Origin: Acanthosoma haemorrhoidale
Lineage: Eukaryota > Arthropoda > Insecta > Hemiptera > Acanthosomatidae
Reading direction: 5' to 3'
Assembly (NCBI GenBank): GCA_930367205.1
Contig: OV884014.1
Coordinates: 74,813,104-74,877,103 of the forward strand
Length of the DNA: 64,000 bases
In this document: piece by piece, positions 24,371-35,919 of the stretch
How the letters are laid out: each line of letters starts with the position of its first letter
Numbering within the stretch: the stretch's first letter is position 1
The notes under the pieces: model-generated
The model's input: the letters and a program-made list of their open reading frames with translations, nothing else
The model's database searches: none
What the model was told of the DNA's origin: nothing
Translations under genes and position numbers: made by a program

Positions 24371-26429
24371 CTCGATATCTTATGGCTTTGTTTTGTTTTT
24401 ATGTACTTGAACTACTGTTGTCGCTTGTACACTTCACAACGGGAACAACACCGGAGTTTGTTAGTTATTTTCTTATTTTGATCGGGTAAGAGCTTTGCTG
24501 AGAGTTGTTCTAATGACTATTCAGTTATTCATTAGAGGTGCCTAAATCTTTATACTATTGACAAGTCATGGAGATTTAAAGAGAGATAATTTACTGTATT
24601 TAACAAAAAGGGTTTTTTTTACAGGGAGACTATGTTTTATGTCACTTTAAGCAAGTACTTACATCAAAAAATCATTGAGTTATTATAATCAATTATCAAA
24701 TTACAATAAAAAAAATACTTTTCTTATCATGCCAATAAGAATCTGTGCAGCGTTATTAATTTGTTGATGTAGAAATCTTTTTAGGGTCATCAATGTTGTA
24801 GAGTCTCATATCAAGAATATCTATTATGTATTCATGAATAAGTAGCTTTATCTTCAAACCAGGTGAGGTGAGTTATTCTGTTTAGAGAATGTTTTTTCAA
24901 CTTTATTTTGAAATGATCCGGTAAATGTCAAATCTGTAACTGCGAAATCAACTATAGTTGAGAGGTGATAGTACAGAATAAGTCAATGACTATAGATCCC
25001 ACTCACTTATACCAATGTGACTTTATCATCATTTTAACTTTTCCAATTCAATAAATATAGGCAATATTTCTGCCCGTCCATACTGAGTTTAAAAAAAATA
25101 TTTTAAGAATACGCCATTATTTTTATACCATATAAATTAATATTTATACATGTTAACCGAGTGTAGTTTATATAAAACATTTTATTAATACAAAAACTAA
25201 AATTATCTCGGGAGCATATTATCAGGAGAATGTAATCACTTTCAAAGTTTATTTTAAGGATGTTATTATATAAAATAATAACTATTGAGTAATTTAAGTA
25301 ATTAATAGTGGATTTTATAACATGTAGTTTATTGTAAACCATTTCCAAACATGGACTTGAGAAACCTTATCGAATAGCTAAACAGAAACGACGTTTTTCT
25401 CACCCTTTTGGCTATTGTATCACAACCATCAGATTTTCAGCGTAATCTGGTGGTTTGCTGGGTATAAATTGACGAATTTCTGTTCGATTAGATCGTAACT
25501 AGAACCAATGAATTGTATTTGATCCCGAAACGTACGGGTACTGGTAATTTTATTTGATAATTTAATTATTTCATGTAGTTCAGAGCTTTTGAATCTCCGT
25601 CAAGCTTCGGCGTGTCATTTGCATGAATTATGTGTTTAGGTATACAAGATAAAGTCGATCCTGCCTGCCCAAACATTCCCAAGAGGCAGACTACAAGTAG
25701 AGGAGTAGACTACAAGTTGGGTTCTGTTTTTGCTCCGGTCCATTATCATATAATGACCGACTCACTACCTGACCCGCGCCCTCTCCCTTCTCGGCCAGCT
25801 GAGTCTGCCCTTGCTGCGGATTAAACATATCATTGACCTTATACGCACATGCGTGCACTTGTTGACGTTCAGTGGTTGTCGACAATGACCGAGGATGTAG
25901 ATACGCCGGACACGACGACTCTCTCATCGGCTCAATTATGCCTACACTTGGGTGAACAGCGTTTATTATTGCAAGTTGTTAGTTTGAATCGGATTTACGA
26001 AGCATACGATTTCAACAAGCTAAATCATAAAGCGGGTGGCAGGAATTTTAACTTTTTTTTATACTGAAACGATAAATATTTCAGCTAAATTAAAAATATA
26101 TCATATATTACAATAGTTAAAATATACTACAATTTTATTTGAGGCCAGGTTTAAAACATCATTATTGTTTGTTTTAAATTTACAAGTAATTAAATTACAT
26201 TTTGACAGCTTTTTAGATTAATTTAATATAATGATTAACAATATTAGTGAACTGTAACCTGATTTTGTTCTTAGAATATAAATATAAAGATGGGTTAACT
26301 CATTTTTCTCATAATTATTTTTATATTTTAAATTAAGATATTTACATGTTCTTTGACATTAAATGAATAATTTAGTCATACAAGAGAAGTTCTGAGGAAA
26401 ATTTTTTTTTTTTCTTACAAGCTCAAAAG
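24371..26429. other. AT-rich DNA, no gene seen
   Basis: Contains an AT-rich stretch (25085-25350) with a low-complexity 81-codon minus frame, and a GC-richer patch at 25620-25930. There, overlapping frames on both strands show no known domain. No TE similarity was recognised. Confidence 0.4.
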
Positions 26430-27090
26430 ATATTTACCAGATACTGTTCTTGATCCTGCAGTCCTACCTTTCAAACAGTTTCTTCCTAGTTCACTGTGGT
26501 TTAGAATATTCCAACTACTATCCCATAAAAGTAGGAGTTCCACAGGGCAGTGTCCCATCCTCTATAACCTACATACCGCTGATGTCCCCTCTACTCCCAA
26601 TACCTTTTTGGCAACATTTGCACATGACACTGCAGTCCTGTCATCCCGTCCAGACCTTAACACATCATCCCATAACGTCATCATTTCTGCGAGTCACGAG
26701 AGCCTATAGCACCGTTTATTTCGAAGCGGTCCAGATACTAAAAGCGGCAGCCCCAGTATACTTGGTCCCTTTGTATATAGAAATAACTTAGCCTTAGGAA
26801 GGGTAAAAACCAAATAAAACGATGAATACAAAAACACCGGCTTAAAAGAACACTGAGCAGTGCAACTGCCCTGGAATACCCTAACCACAGGAAGCGAAGA
26901 CAGGGTCCCGTCAACAGTGAGCGAGACCCACAAGAGAACCGTTTGGGACTCCGAACCCTGTAGTAGGGTTAAAAAAAAAGTGTTTGAAAATACTGACCGA
27001 CTGAATGAAGAACTGTTAATATAGTGTGACTGAGAACATTGATCACAGTTACTTATTACCCAATAAAACGCAGATTGTATTAATATTATT
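26430..27090 (+). pseudogene. LINE-A reverse transcriptase fragment joined to its 3' UTR by an internal deletion
   Basis: The first part encodes the reverse transcriptase palm: LSNSFFLVHCGLEYSNYYPIK... then VGVPQGSV (about 26533-26556). A roughly 7-base deletion, relative to the copy at 43185-43442, then shifts the frame; in the other frame it continues as ILYNLHTADVPSTP and FAHDTAVLSSRP. The catalytic box, normally DD, reads HD. From about 26700 the RT breaks off. The segment 26990-27090 resembles the LINE-A 3' end (ACTGAGAACATTGATCA, CAATAAAACGCAGATTGTA), so roughly the last third of ORF2 is missing. Clearly inactive. Confidence 0.8.
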
Positions 27091-28425
27091 AACTTTTTTT
27101 AAAACATTAGCAACAAGACGTACCTACAAAAGTTTGCTATTAGCCAATATTAACAGTAATTGACAACTCAATAACCACCCAGAAATCAATCCCTGATTTA
27201 AAGCATAGTCTGACAAGAGGACCAAATCCTCAGTGCCGGGGATACATTATGTAATCGGCATTTCCTACTCTTCCTGGCATATTCAACAACGACAATTAAC
27301 AGGATCCATGAAACATGACTCAACGTTGTCAACAGTTAGTAGCTGTTAGTTAAACAATCGTTGTTGTCAATGCTCAACTGTATCAAATTATTATTAGAAC
27401 AATTACACTATTAGCGCTACGTAGTAGAACAGAAACGAATTCATGTCAATTTATATGTCATTTAATAAGTCTAAGTAATTGAGTCTAGTAGCTTTAAGGC
27501 ATTATTGTAATAGGCACTGGTAAAACTTGTACATTGGTACAAATGTGTGTTGGTCAGCACTTGTGTTAACTAAGTCTGTTGTCATCTTAGATCAGTACTT
27601 TTTTAATGAATAATTTTCAAGGAGTAGTGAATGACTCAATAGGATAAATAAATGGAATGAAGAAAAGGAAAATCCACTCTTGTGATAAAGTGGTCTTTGC
27701 ACAAGAGAGGGCAAAGGTAATGTATAATAGCTTCCTGAAACACCTTTACTTGTACAAACACTTCGTATAAGGCAAGGAAAATAATTATACAGAAAAACTT
27801 TACGGTATTGGGAACTTTGTTTGGCTTTGTGTCAAGTTCAAAATAATGTCTAGTGCAATGCATTACACAATTTAATAAGGATTACCACTGCAATAAAACT
27901 TTTAATTACTTTTTTTAACTATCGTCTACTTAAGCCATAATTCGTAATATGAATTGAAAAACGTTTTTTTTATTTTAGGCATCTTCGGGGGGGGGGGGGG
28001 GTCAAGTGAAAATGCCACGAGAAATATCGTTTTCCCTATACGTCACTAAGCCCCAACGTGTATGTCATGACTAACTGAGGGATTAAATTGAGTAATTTTT
28101 TCAATAAAATTATGTCTCTAGCTTGTATAAGACAAATACATTGAACCCAGAATCTTCAAGTTATCTTGAAGAGTATCCCACAAGAGAGCCTAGTGGAAAC
28201 TTTTAAAGCAATAGCACTTGAACGGTTTGAACATGCGAAATATGACGAAAGAAATTACATCTTTGGAAGAATAATGGAGAAGTAGACAGAAAATGGATAC
28301 AATAAAATGGAAAAGTACAATAGAAGAAAGTATTAATAAGTTAATAAATTATAGTAACGTCGAAGTAAACTTATCAGTGAAAGCTTCATGTGAAAAAATG
28401 AAACTTTCATTGGAAAACTATGATA
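27091..28425. other. AT-rich DNA with a 15-G tract
   Basis: The longest G run of the window is at 27987-28001. A cluster of GTTGTCAAC-like words lies near 27325-27370. No gene or TE coding similarity was recognised. Confidence 0.4.
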
Positions 28426-28613
28426 CATTTCTCTTCTGGAATTATATTTTCTAGTATTTTATTTTTTCATCATTACCTCGTAGAGGGTCCATCTAATTTT
28501 TGAATACGTTTCTTGGATTGTCGACAGTAACTAATCACTGTTGTCAATCAACGTTTCATTTATATATTGCTCGTTGACAAATTCCAAGATTCTCTGACAA
28601 AATCTTTGTATGT
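28426..28613. repeat. Interspersed repeat, copy 1 (partner 29132-29321)
   Basis: Matches 29132-29321 in the same orientation, at about 85% by eye, from CATTTCTCTTCTG through CCTCGTAGA, TAATACGTTTCTTGGA, CACTGTTGTCAA and ATTGCTCGTTGA to GATTCTCTGACAAAATCTTT. No open frame is shared by both copies. Family unknown. Confidence 0.85.
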
Positions 28614-28974
28614 ATGTATAAGGGCTACATATCTATAACTATAATCATGAACATAAATAATGTAGTTGAATATTTCAAATAATCCAAGAATAATAAGGAT
28701 AATGTGATTTGGTTGTTGCAATTTGGACGTGCGTAGTAATTGCAAATCCAAGCACGTAAAATATTACTGACACGGCTTAAATGTCATAACGGCTATGAAA
28801 TGTATCAGGTCTGTCAACAGGGGGCCATTGGTTTCACTTCGAAAAGAAAATTGGTAAAGCCTTGAATTTTACATAGTCACTTATAAATACAGACTTCCCC
28901 CCTTTATTTTTTTCCTTTTTTTTTTGCTGGATTGAGCTATTTCGAGTTAGTCCGGCAAATGGGACAAAGTATAA

Positions 28975-29105
28975 ACACATCACCGGTTACGTCTTCAGCC
29001 TCGCTGACTGGCCAGGCCAATTTCAATTCCATACCAATTAATAACTATGGAGTTGGGAGCCTCATGAGCGATAATGAGTGGTTAGCTACTTAAATTAAAA
29101 TGAAG
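28975..29105 (+). mobile_element. tRNA-derived SINE copy, diverged
   Basis: A tRNA-like head with TCGCTGACTGGCCAGGCCAA and a B-box-like TTTCAATTCC (to 29030) is followed by a 3' portion containing AATGAGTGGTTAGCTACTT (29072-29090). That portion matches GTAAAATGAGTAGCTACTTG of the SINE at 42713-42890 and its relative at 55275. It ends directly upstream of repeat copy 29132-29321. Confidence 0.5.
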
Positions 29106-29131
29106 CCTCCTACCAACTACGGCGGGAACTT

Positions 29132-29321
29132 CATTTCTCTTCTGCAATTATTGTTTGTAGGATTTAATTTTTCATTATTGCCTCGTAGAAGGTCTGTCTA
29201 ATTTTTTAATACGTTTCTTGGAATGTCGACAATAACTAGTCACTGTTGTCAACGTCGTTTTATTTCATTTATGTATTGCTCGTTGATAATTCTAAGATTC
29301 TCTGACAAAATCTTTGTATGT
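29132..29321. repeat. Interspersed repeat, copy 2 (partner 28426-28613)
   Basis: Second copy of the 188-bp repeat, 706 bases downstream in the same orientation. The end point at CAAAATCTTTGTATGT is common to both copies, which suggests a defined right boundary. Confidence 0.85.
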
Positions 29322-29579
29322 GGATCATGGGACATCATTCATTCATTGACTACTCACTTTAATATGTTTTAAAACCGGTCGATTCCCCACGAAATATTTA
29401 AGTACTGAACATTGAAGTGATAAGCGCTGATCGAGTAAGGGCTGATGCATTTGTTCTTATAATTTTATAAAACTATACGAAACCTGAAGTGATGAACTCT
29501 CCCTAGTACTTAGAATTCTTAGAGCTAAACATAGCTAAGTGCTTAGCATCCCAAGTGTGTTTGGCCACTATTAGACTGA

Positions 29580-29700
29580 GCGGTCCGGCAATATTTCAGA
29601 GCGCCGAGGCAACGACAGCCAAATGAGCCTAATTTATGGCGGGCAATCAATCGTCGGCCAGTGATTGTCTCTGATTGATGATTGGGGTATCTTCCAATGA
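29580..29700 (+). promoter_or_regulatory. Candidate enhancer with Hox/Exd-type motifs
   Basis: A compact GC-richer block with ATTTATGG (29632-29639, Hox/Cdx-type core), AATCAATCG (29645-29653) and TGATTGATGATTGG (29672-29685, resembling Exd/Pbx-Hox composite sites). AGGCAACGACAGCC followed by TGAGCCT (29607-29630) recurs at 39639-39665. Motif matches are by eye; function is inferred. Confidence 0.35.
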
Positions 29701-29807
29701 TGCTGTACTATCATTTTTTTTTTCCAGGGATGCAGTTCATTTCTTATTAGTTTGTATGTACTATGCGTAGTTTATTTTATTTTTTTCATATGTGAAATCA
29801 TTGAATG

Positions 29808-29870
29808 AAATGAAGTGGTCAATAAAGCTGCTTCATGATGTGAATGTTCGGGGTTCAAAGCCTCTTTCTC
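29808..29870 (+). mobile_element. Possible tRNA-derived SINE head
   Basis: GTGGTCAATAAAGCTGCTTC and, 30 bases on, GGTTCAAAGCC (29852-29862) fit a decayed tRNA D-arm and T-arm (pol III A and B boxes). No matching tail is evident downstream. Confidence 0.35.
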
Positions 29871-30192
29871 TTATCCAAAATCATAATTTCATGTATGAAT
29901 ATATATCTGTCTGTCTGTTCTGGTTTTTGTTAGTCACCTGTTCGACCTAGAGACATCAAATCTTGAGTGGGCTCCTATTTGAAACAGTGAAGACATAAAA
30001 ATGTAATTTAGCACCTAAATACTCGGTAATAAATAGTATCATTTTAAATATCTCGATGGTTTGATTAATAATAGAATGAGCATGTGTGTAAGCTGTCACA
30101 ACGAGATTTTTGCTTACGATTAATAGTTAAATGGAGACATTTACGTATGTATAATTGCACTGTGGGTTGTTAATCAAGCTTTAGTCTCTTCA

Positions 30193-30330
30193 AAATATTC
30201 TTTTATTGACTATATATCATTTAACAGTCAACGTTTCGCAACCAGGGCTAAAATTGGAAACAAGATTATACGATTCCAAGTTTTAGCCCTGATGATGTTA
30301 AAATGATGTATTCTAAATAAAAAGAATATT
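30193..30330. repeat. Imperfect 138-bp palindrome
   Basis: The left arm (30193-30257) and the right arm (30276-30330) are inverted copies: AATATTCTTTT...ATCATTTAACA...AGGGCTAAAATTGG against CCAAGTTTTAGCCCTGATGATGTTAAAATGAT...AAAAGAATATT. The innermost 13-14 bases pair almost perfectly around an 18-base loop. Roughly ten bases present in the left arm are absent from the right. It could be a foldback/MITE-like element or two retroelement ends inserted head-to-head. Confidence 0.75.
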
Positions 30331-32803
30331 ATGGAATAGAATAATGCTTGATGTGCAAACCAAACTGCAAATGTAGAAATTTTCACTGTTGACTGAAAAA
30401 TTCCAATTGACTTTTTATCTATTTTAACCTACTTGAAGAGAGGTGGCTCCCAATATGACATCCTAACTGAAGCTTATATAAGCGTGAAATTCATATTGAA
30501 AATTATCCTGAAAATATTTAGAAGTCCTCGATCTTAACAAATATTTATTCTGGCACACCCCAAAGTGAGAATTAAACAGTTTTATCCGAATTCGTGAACA
30601 CTTTAGCAATTCAGTACCTAACGCTTATAAATCCACTAGGAGGTTGTGAATCAGCTGAGATAGGGTATTCGCGAATGTAACAAAGAAAGAAGAACAAAAA
30701 ATGGACGGACTGGAGAAAGCAAGCTAGCGGTCAGTTGCGTACTTTCCCCGTGTAGCCACGTAACTGCTTAACGGTGGACTAGTGCGTAGACCACAGCAAA
30801 GGAATAGAAGAAAATATCATCAGTGATGAGATGATGATATGATAGGGCAATCAGAGATGAAGGGAAGACATAATAAGTGAGGATATCTAGGTCGTTAGCT
30901 AGTTCTTTTTTTCTTCTTGTGCTTATACCGCAATCCAATGCAATTATCTAATCATTATCATTTATAATGTATCAATTGGCTTTTGTGGATGGTTTCATAC
31001 CATAACCTACTCCCAACAGGGAAATAGGTTTCTTTGATATCTTGGGCCATTCACTTCTGTTTATAAAGCTTCAAGTAGAAAAATAACTTAGTGTCCATAA
31101 TATAAAAATGATTTTTATAAATGCTTATATCATTATTATAGTAAGGTGGCTTTTGAGATGATGATTTATGTAACTATTAAAATTCCTAAGAACTTATGGA
31201 GATGGCCTGTGATATATTGAATATAAAGATACATCATTAATGAAGAATTAAGTTCAATGCCTTTCCAAGACGTGACCAAGACCAAGTCATAAGGGTTCGC
31301 GAACTGATGATCTAAGAGTATTCTTGAATAAATACATTTAAACGGAAAGAAAGAAGGGAACCAAACTGCAGAAAAGTCTTACAAAAGAGCACACATGATA
31401 AAACAAAAGAAGAAGAAACATTAAAAAAAAAAATGATTAACAGGCTCCGGACGTACAATGGCCGCAGCTTAAATAGAATAACAATGGGCCATTCGCCTCC
31501 ATCGCTCCTGTCCTATTGAACTTGGCCTTCCTGAACGACTATTATATTCCTTAGCACAGTAGTGGAGCATCTTGTCTTGAAGATTAATGTGAGTCGTTTT
31601 GGATTTATTGATTATAATTACACTATGTGCACTTCGCGCAAACCATAGCATTATGTGAAATACGAATGTCCTAGATATTTGGACGTTGAACCACTGCCCG
31701 CTGAAGGAGATAAGTATCCTTAAAGGAATGAAGCAGATTACCTGGCACCAGGACCATGTCATACACAGTTGCCCAGGCATCGGTAATTATCAGCAAGACG
31801 ACACTCCATTAGCCCCTGATCTGCCGTTAGACTGGTTCAGCTCTAAGGAAGAAGACAGTAAATCAATTGTTGAAAACCATATGTTCTTAAGTGTCTTTCA
31901 GTCCCGTTATAAATTTTTGTTTAAGGCAATAACATATATTCTCAGAGATATTCTCTATAAGGGGTCAATATGGTGTCGAACTTTTATGTATTTGCGGTAT
32001 CACGGTTCTGTTCATTATTGTAACTTATGATATTCCTCTTACTGTTAATAAAAATGTTCTTGTCCGTGGTTCACTACCATTTGTATTAGTTATTTGTCAA
32101 TCATAAGTATTCAAACTCATTCATAAGTTTTCAAGGTCATTGCATAGTGCCATCACTTACGATTATGAAACTATACTCCAACGTAGAACAGGAAGAGCGT
32201 GAAATTCACAAGTTACCAACATTGTCTAAATGGCGTCACCACGAAATTCTACCTCTTCTAGACAAGAGTCAAACCCCCACCGTTCCAGTTCACACAATCT
32301 ATTCGTCAACAAAAAATAGATGGCTTTTACTTTGCACATGTTTAGATTGGAAAACGTGGACGCAGTATAAAAGTTTCATGGATAGCCTTGACAAGTTTAT
32401 TATGCACCCTCTTCGAATGGTAGGAACCTTGGACTCCTAAAAGATTTTCTTCATTTCGTCAGGTGCATTTTTAAAAGTGAGCGATATCACTCCCTGAAGG
32501 TGGTGACTCGCAACAAACTAGCATGTTGGCAGTGAGTGTAGGGCAACATTAAACTCAATGGTCAAATTTCGTTGTAGTCTAAAATCATTTTTGGAAAAAA
32601 CTACCTTCATCGGCAATGACGGATCAAATATATACTTTTGAACATGTACTCAATCGAATGGTGGATCCAAATGAATAGAAGTGGACTCTATAGAAGATAT
32701 TTGTAGATATGGCATTGAACGGAAAAGCTAAATTAGTTAGAAACATATCTTTAATAAGAGAAACTGTAATATGTACAAGTGAAATAAAGGCCGATAAGGA
32801 TAT
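30331..32803. other. AT-rich DNA with unassigned ORFs at 31469-32440
   Basis: The frames 31469-31780(-, 103 codons), 31686-32030(+, 114 codons) and 32147-32440(+, 97 codons) lie in a stretch of more balanced composition. None shows a recognisable domain and the first two overlap antisense. A pseudogene is possible. The rest is AT-rich without recognised elements. Confidence 0.3.
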
Positions 32804-32811
32804 ACAATAAG

Positions 32812-33476
32812 TTTTGTTGTTTTTTTTTCCCCATAGCTCTCAAACTTATAAAAAATAGGATGTGGAAAATTATTTTGGATTGATGGGTGCCTTTCACTAA
32901 GGGGAGTCCCATTTGTAGGATGTATGAGAAGGATATGCGGTGTGGGATGCCTAAAGGAGGTGGGTGGGTTCGGGAAGGTAGTGAGAGTCTACCGAGGGTG
33001 GAGCCTAGGGGTCCCCGTCAGGGGGCTCGGGTTCTATGAGGTCCAACTGTCTCTAGACGTCGGCGGTCCAGCAGTGCTTCCATCGGACGGGCATTGGTGG
33101 TGGTTGAAGGTCGGAGAATAGTGGGTTGTGGCTGTGTCGTGAATCGAAAAATTTGATGTGTCGTCTCTTGATAAAATCTTGGATGGTGAGTACTTCAAAT
33201 TTTTTGTGGATCTCGTCTGCCTTCATTCGGTCGAACGGGGTGTGTTTGAGGGAGGTGCGGAGAACTCTGTTCTGGAATTGCTGGAGCGTTTTTAGAGTGT
33301 TAGGAGTCAGATACTTGAATAGTGGGGTCCCGTACATCAAAGCAGGTCTCAGGACGCTCTGGTAAATCAGCAGCTTGAGGCGTACTGATAGAGCCGGGCT
33401 GTGAAGAAGGTGTCCTAGGCTGTAGAACTTTTTCCTAACACTCTTTAACTTCTTGTTGAGATGTGGCGTTCACGAC
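32812..33476 (-). mobile_element. LINE-B (Jockey-like) ORF2 C-terminus plus 3' UTR, with target-site duplication
   Basis: On the minus strand, a frame from about 33470 encodes the region just after the reverse transcriptase active site: LNKKLKSVRKKFYSLG, RLKLLIYQSVLRPALMYGT, FQNRVLRTSLKH, EVLTIQDFIKRRHIKFFDS, HNPLF and PPPMP. This is typical of Jockey-clade ORF2 ends. The stop lies near 33053. A 3' UTR of about 240 bases follows, ending in GAGAGCTATGGGG and an A-rich tail (32812-32832 on the plus strand). ACAATAAG flanks the element at 32804-32811 and 33477-33484. The coding part is still open over about 140 codons, so the insertion is comparatively young, though 5'-truncated. Confidence 0.9.
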
Positions 33477-33484
33477 ACAATAAG

Positions 33485-34792
33485 GTTAATGATAGTAAGT
33501 GGATTTTTAGAAGGAAAAACAAAATATAATATTCGAGTACGTATGTAGAATGAAGTTAAACGTTTCTTCATTGCAACAGTGGGAGAATGGTACGGTCTAT
33601 TGTTATATGATATTGCTTCCTCTTCTCTTAAAAAAACATTGTTCTTTGCTGTTCAGCCTACATTTCCCTCATCCTGCTCCTTCCTCAATGAAGCAGAGGC
33701 TCTCTAATCAATCAGCTTAGAAGTTGAGTGAGCGGATGATATCGCTCATGGGATGTTTTCTAGATAGATAAAAATGAGCACATAAATCGTACGAACGCGT
33801 GACAATTCCTCTGACCTTTGGTTTATTTTATCAGTTATAGTCCCTTGGAATTAGCTCTCGGCAAATTCGTCCAATGATCGCGTTACCAAATCTGATCTTT
33901 TTCTTGTGTTCGATCATTATTAGACTCATTAAAGCCGATTTTGATCAAAAATGCATTGCTCCGAGTCTAAAGATGGTTTTTATGGTCGTGTGAGGACACA
34001 CGTGCTGAAATACGACAGTATTTCACCCTGAAGATCCGCTCTGCCATCTGAACTTCTGCTGAGGTTGAAAACTAGACATAGACGATCTTACAATATATAG
34101 CTCTGAGACCATTGGAAATTTAAAAACGATCACGGTCCGATAAGAGTCTGCGCTCCAGTAAGTACACTTGATCGATTATGCAAGTCTCGGCACAGTATCG
34201 AGTTAATTTCTTGGAGCTCGGCTCACCTGACCGGTCCTTGTGCAACGGAATAGAAAGTTCAAAGTTTGTATTTATATACTGGGGATATCGTTACTTCCTA
34301 CATACAGGGCATAGGATAGTCTATCGGATGAAATAATCCCACTGGCTAAATCATACTATGGTGGAGTACAGGTCGTCGAATAAAGACAGCTTTATAATGC
34401 ATTTATTATATATGAAAATGGTTCGCTTAAGACTTGTAGCAATCCATCGCTTGCTTTGTAACGCCATTTTCTTTAAAGAAAACATAATATACTTGCTGAT
34501 CTAAAGAAGATCTTCACCATTTTTATTTATATTACCTATGTACAGAACCTGGATTTGTACGCAGTAAAAATAAGTAGATTATAGAGAAAAAAACCTCTAA
34601 ATATGCAATGAAAAATATATATTCAAATTTACTAAATGTACTAATGAACAGTAAAAAAAATTCAATAACACGTTCTCTTAAAATTTTTTTAAGGGGACAG
34701 GAAAAACAGTATATATTTAAAATTAAAACGTACAGCTAAAAACAATAACGACCCACAGTAAACAAACAATCCACAGATTAACAGATCCGTTT
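33485..34792. other. AT-rich DNA, no gene seen
   Basis: A somewhat more balanced stretch at 33640-34330 contains many short words with CpG but no recognised coding, TE or palindromic structure. Confidence 0.4.
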
Positions 34793-35090
34793 CCGAATTC
34801 GTTTACATGAAAGCTAATCGTCTATAATTTAAAATATCGTTAAAATTTTGAAAACGATTTCTCAACTTCGACTAAAGCTATCGGAGCAAATTTATATGGA
34901 CCTAAAATATTGCGGCCAATACAAATCAATTGTTGATATCAGGCATTTTTACGTCGTAAATGTACCTAATCATCTCAAAGGTAGCGTTTTCATTTCTTTC
35001 GCTCCCTCTCCCTTTTTTTTTTTTAAATAAAACCATTCAAATAAGTAAATATATTTTTATCAGCCAAGATGGAAAATAATTCAAAATAAA
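34793..35090. repeat. Roughly 300-bp direct repeat, copy 1 (partner 37165-37487)
   Basis: Shares with 37165-37487, in the same order and orientation: ATAATTTAAAAT, GAAGCTAT/TAAAGCTAT before GGGAGCAAATTTATAT-type sequence, ACCTAAAATaTTG, GTTGATA, ATCTCAAAG, CGTTTTCATTT, a T-run, AATAAAAC, ATTCAAgTA, TTTATCAGCCA and GATGGAAAAT. Estimated identity is about 75%. Short frames cross it but none is kept in both copies. Family unknown. Confidence 0.8.
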
Positions 35091-35594
35091 GTATCTCTTA
35101 ATTGGACCAACATACACTTCGTAACTAAATTCGTAAAGATATGTGACCAACAGTATTACGTATACTCCAAACGCCATTGCATAAACATGCAGGCTCTGGT
35201 TATGAACTAAATTTAATTTATTTAAATATAATGAATATTTGTGAAAAAAGTTTTTCTGTTTTATAGAAAAATAATGCATTTCATTTTTTATTTAGGTCAC
35301 TATTTGTTTTTTAAATTGGCTTTTTTTTTCTCCAAAAGTCCATGTCTTGGGAATGAATTAATTTTTAATGTGTCTTCGTCAGTAGTGTCTCTTCACCACG
35401 GGGGGAAAATAACAATACATATAATAATTAGATTCTGAGCCAATTACTTAAGCAAAAGATTAAAGAAAGGTTAACCAAAACCTAAGAAGAATATTTCTAA
35501 ATTAATTACCGTCTTCATCATGGAATTTCAATCGATTGAGTCATTTAATAAGATTATTTTTTCATTATGTGAATGTGAGAAAGAAATCGATTTT

Positions 35595-35817
35595 TTTTTT
35601 TTCCATAACCCCTTTATTAATCAAAATTTACAAACAGATGAACAAAAATACAATGTACAAGATTTACAAGTTACTCCTCTTGCTGCACACGCAGATGCAT
35701 TTGAAGGAGGGTAGAATTACAATAACAATTTCTTTGTGAAGTTAAAAAGTCAAAATACAAATATACAGAACAGGTGATGCGGCTCACCTTCGTTTTTAAC
35801 AAATTGATGTCATTTTG
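35595..35817 (-). mobile_element. Short retroposon family C, second copy
   Basis: Reverse complement of the 5056-5251 family: GGTGAGCCGCATCACC hairpin start (about 35776-35791), GTATTTTGACTTTTTAACTTC, TGTAATTCTACCCTCCTT, GCATCTGCGTGTG and GGGGTTATGGAAAA tail, seen as T and CCATAACCCC at 35590-35612. AATCG(A)TTTTT words at both outer edges may be a diverged target duplication, but this is uncertain. Confidence 0.8.
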
Positions 35818-35919
35818 AATCGTTTTTATAGCCGTCAACGAACATAGAACATATGATTGATTTGTCCTTCACTGTTGTTATAATGGAACAACATATTATA
35901 ATGGACAATAAAATATATC

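Noticed and set aside
31469..32440. Three ORFs of about 100 codons, considered as a possible gene
   Set aside because: Two overlap antisense, none shows a domain or convincing splice structure; mentioned only as unassigned.
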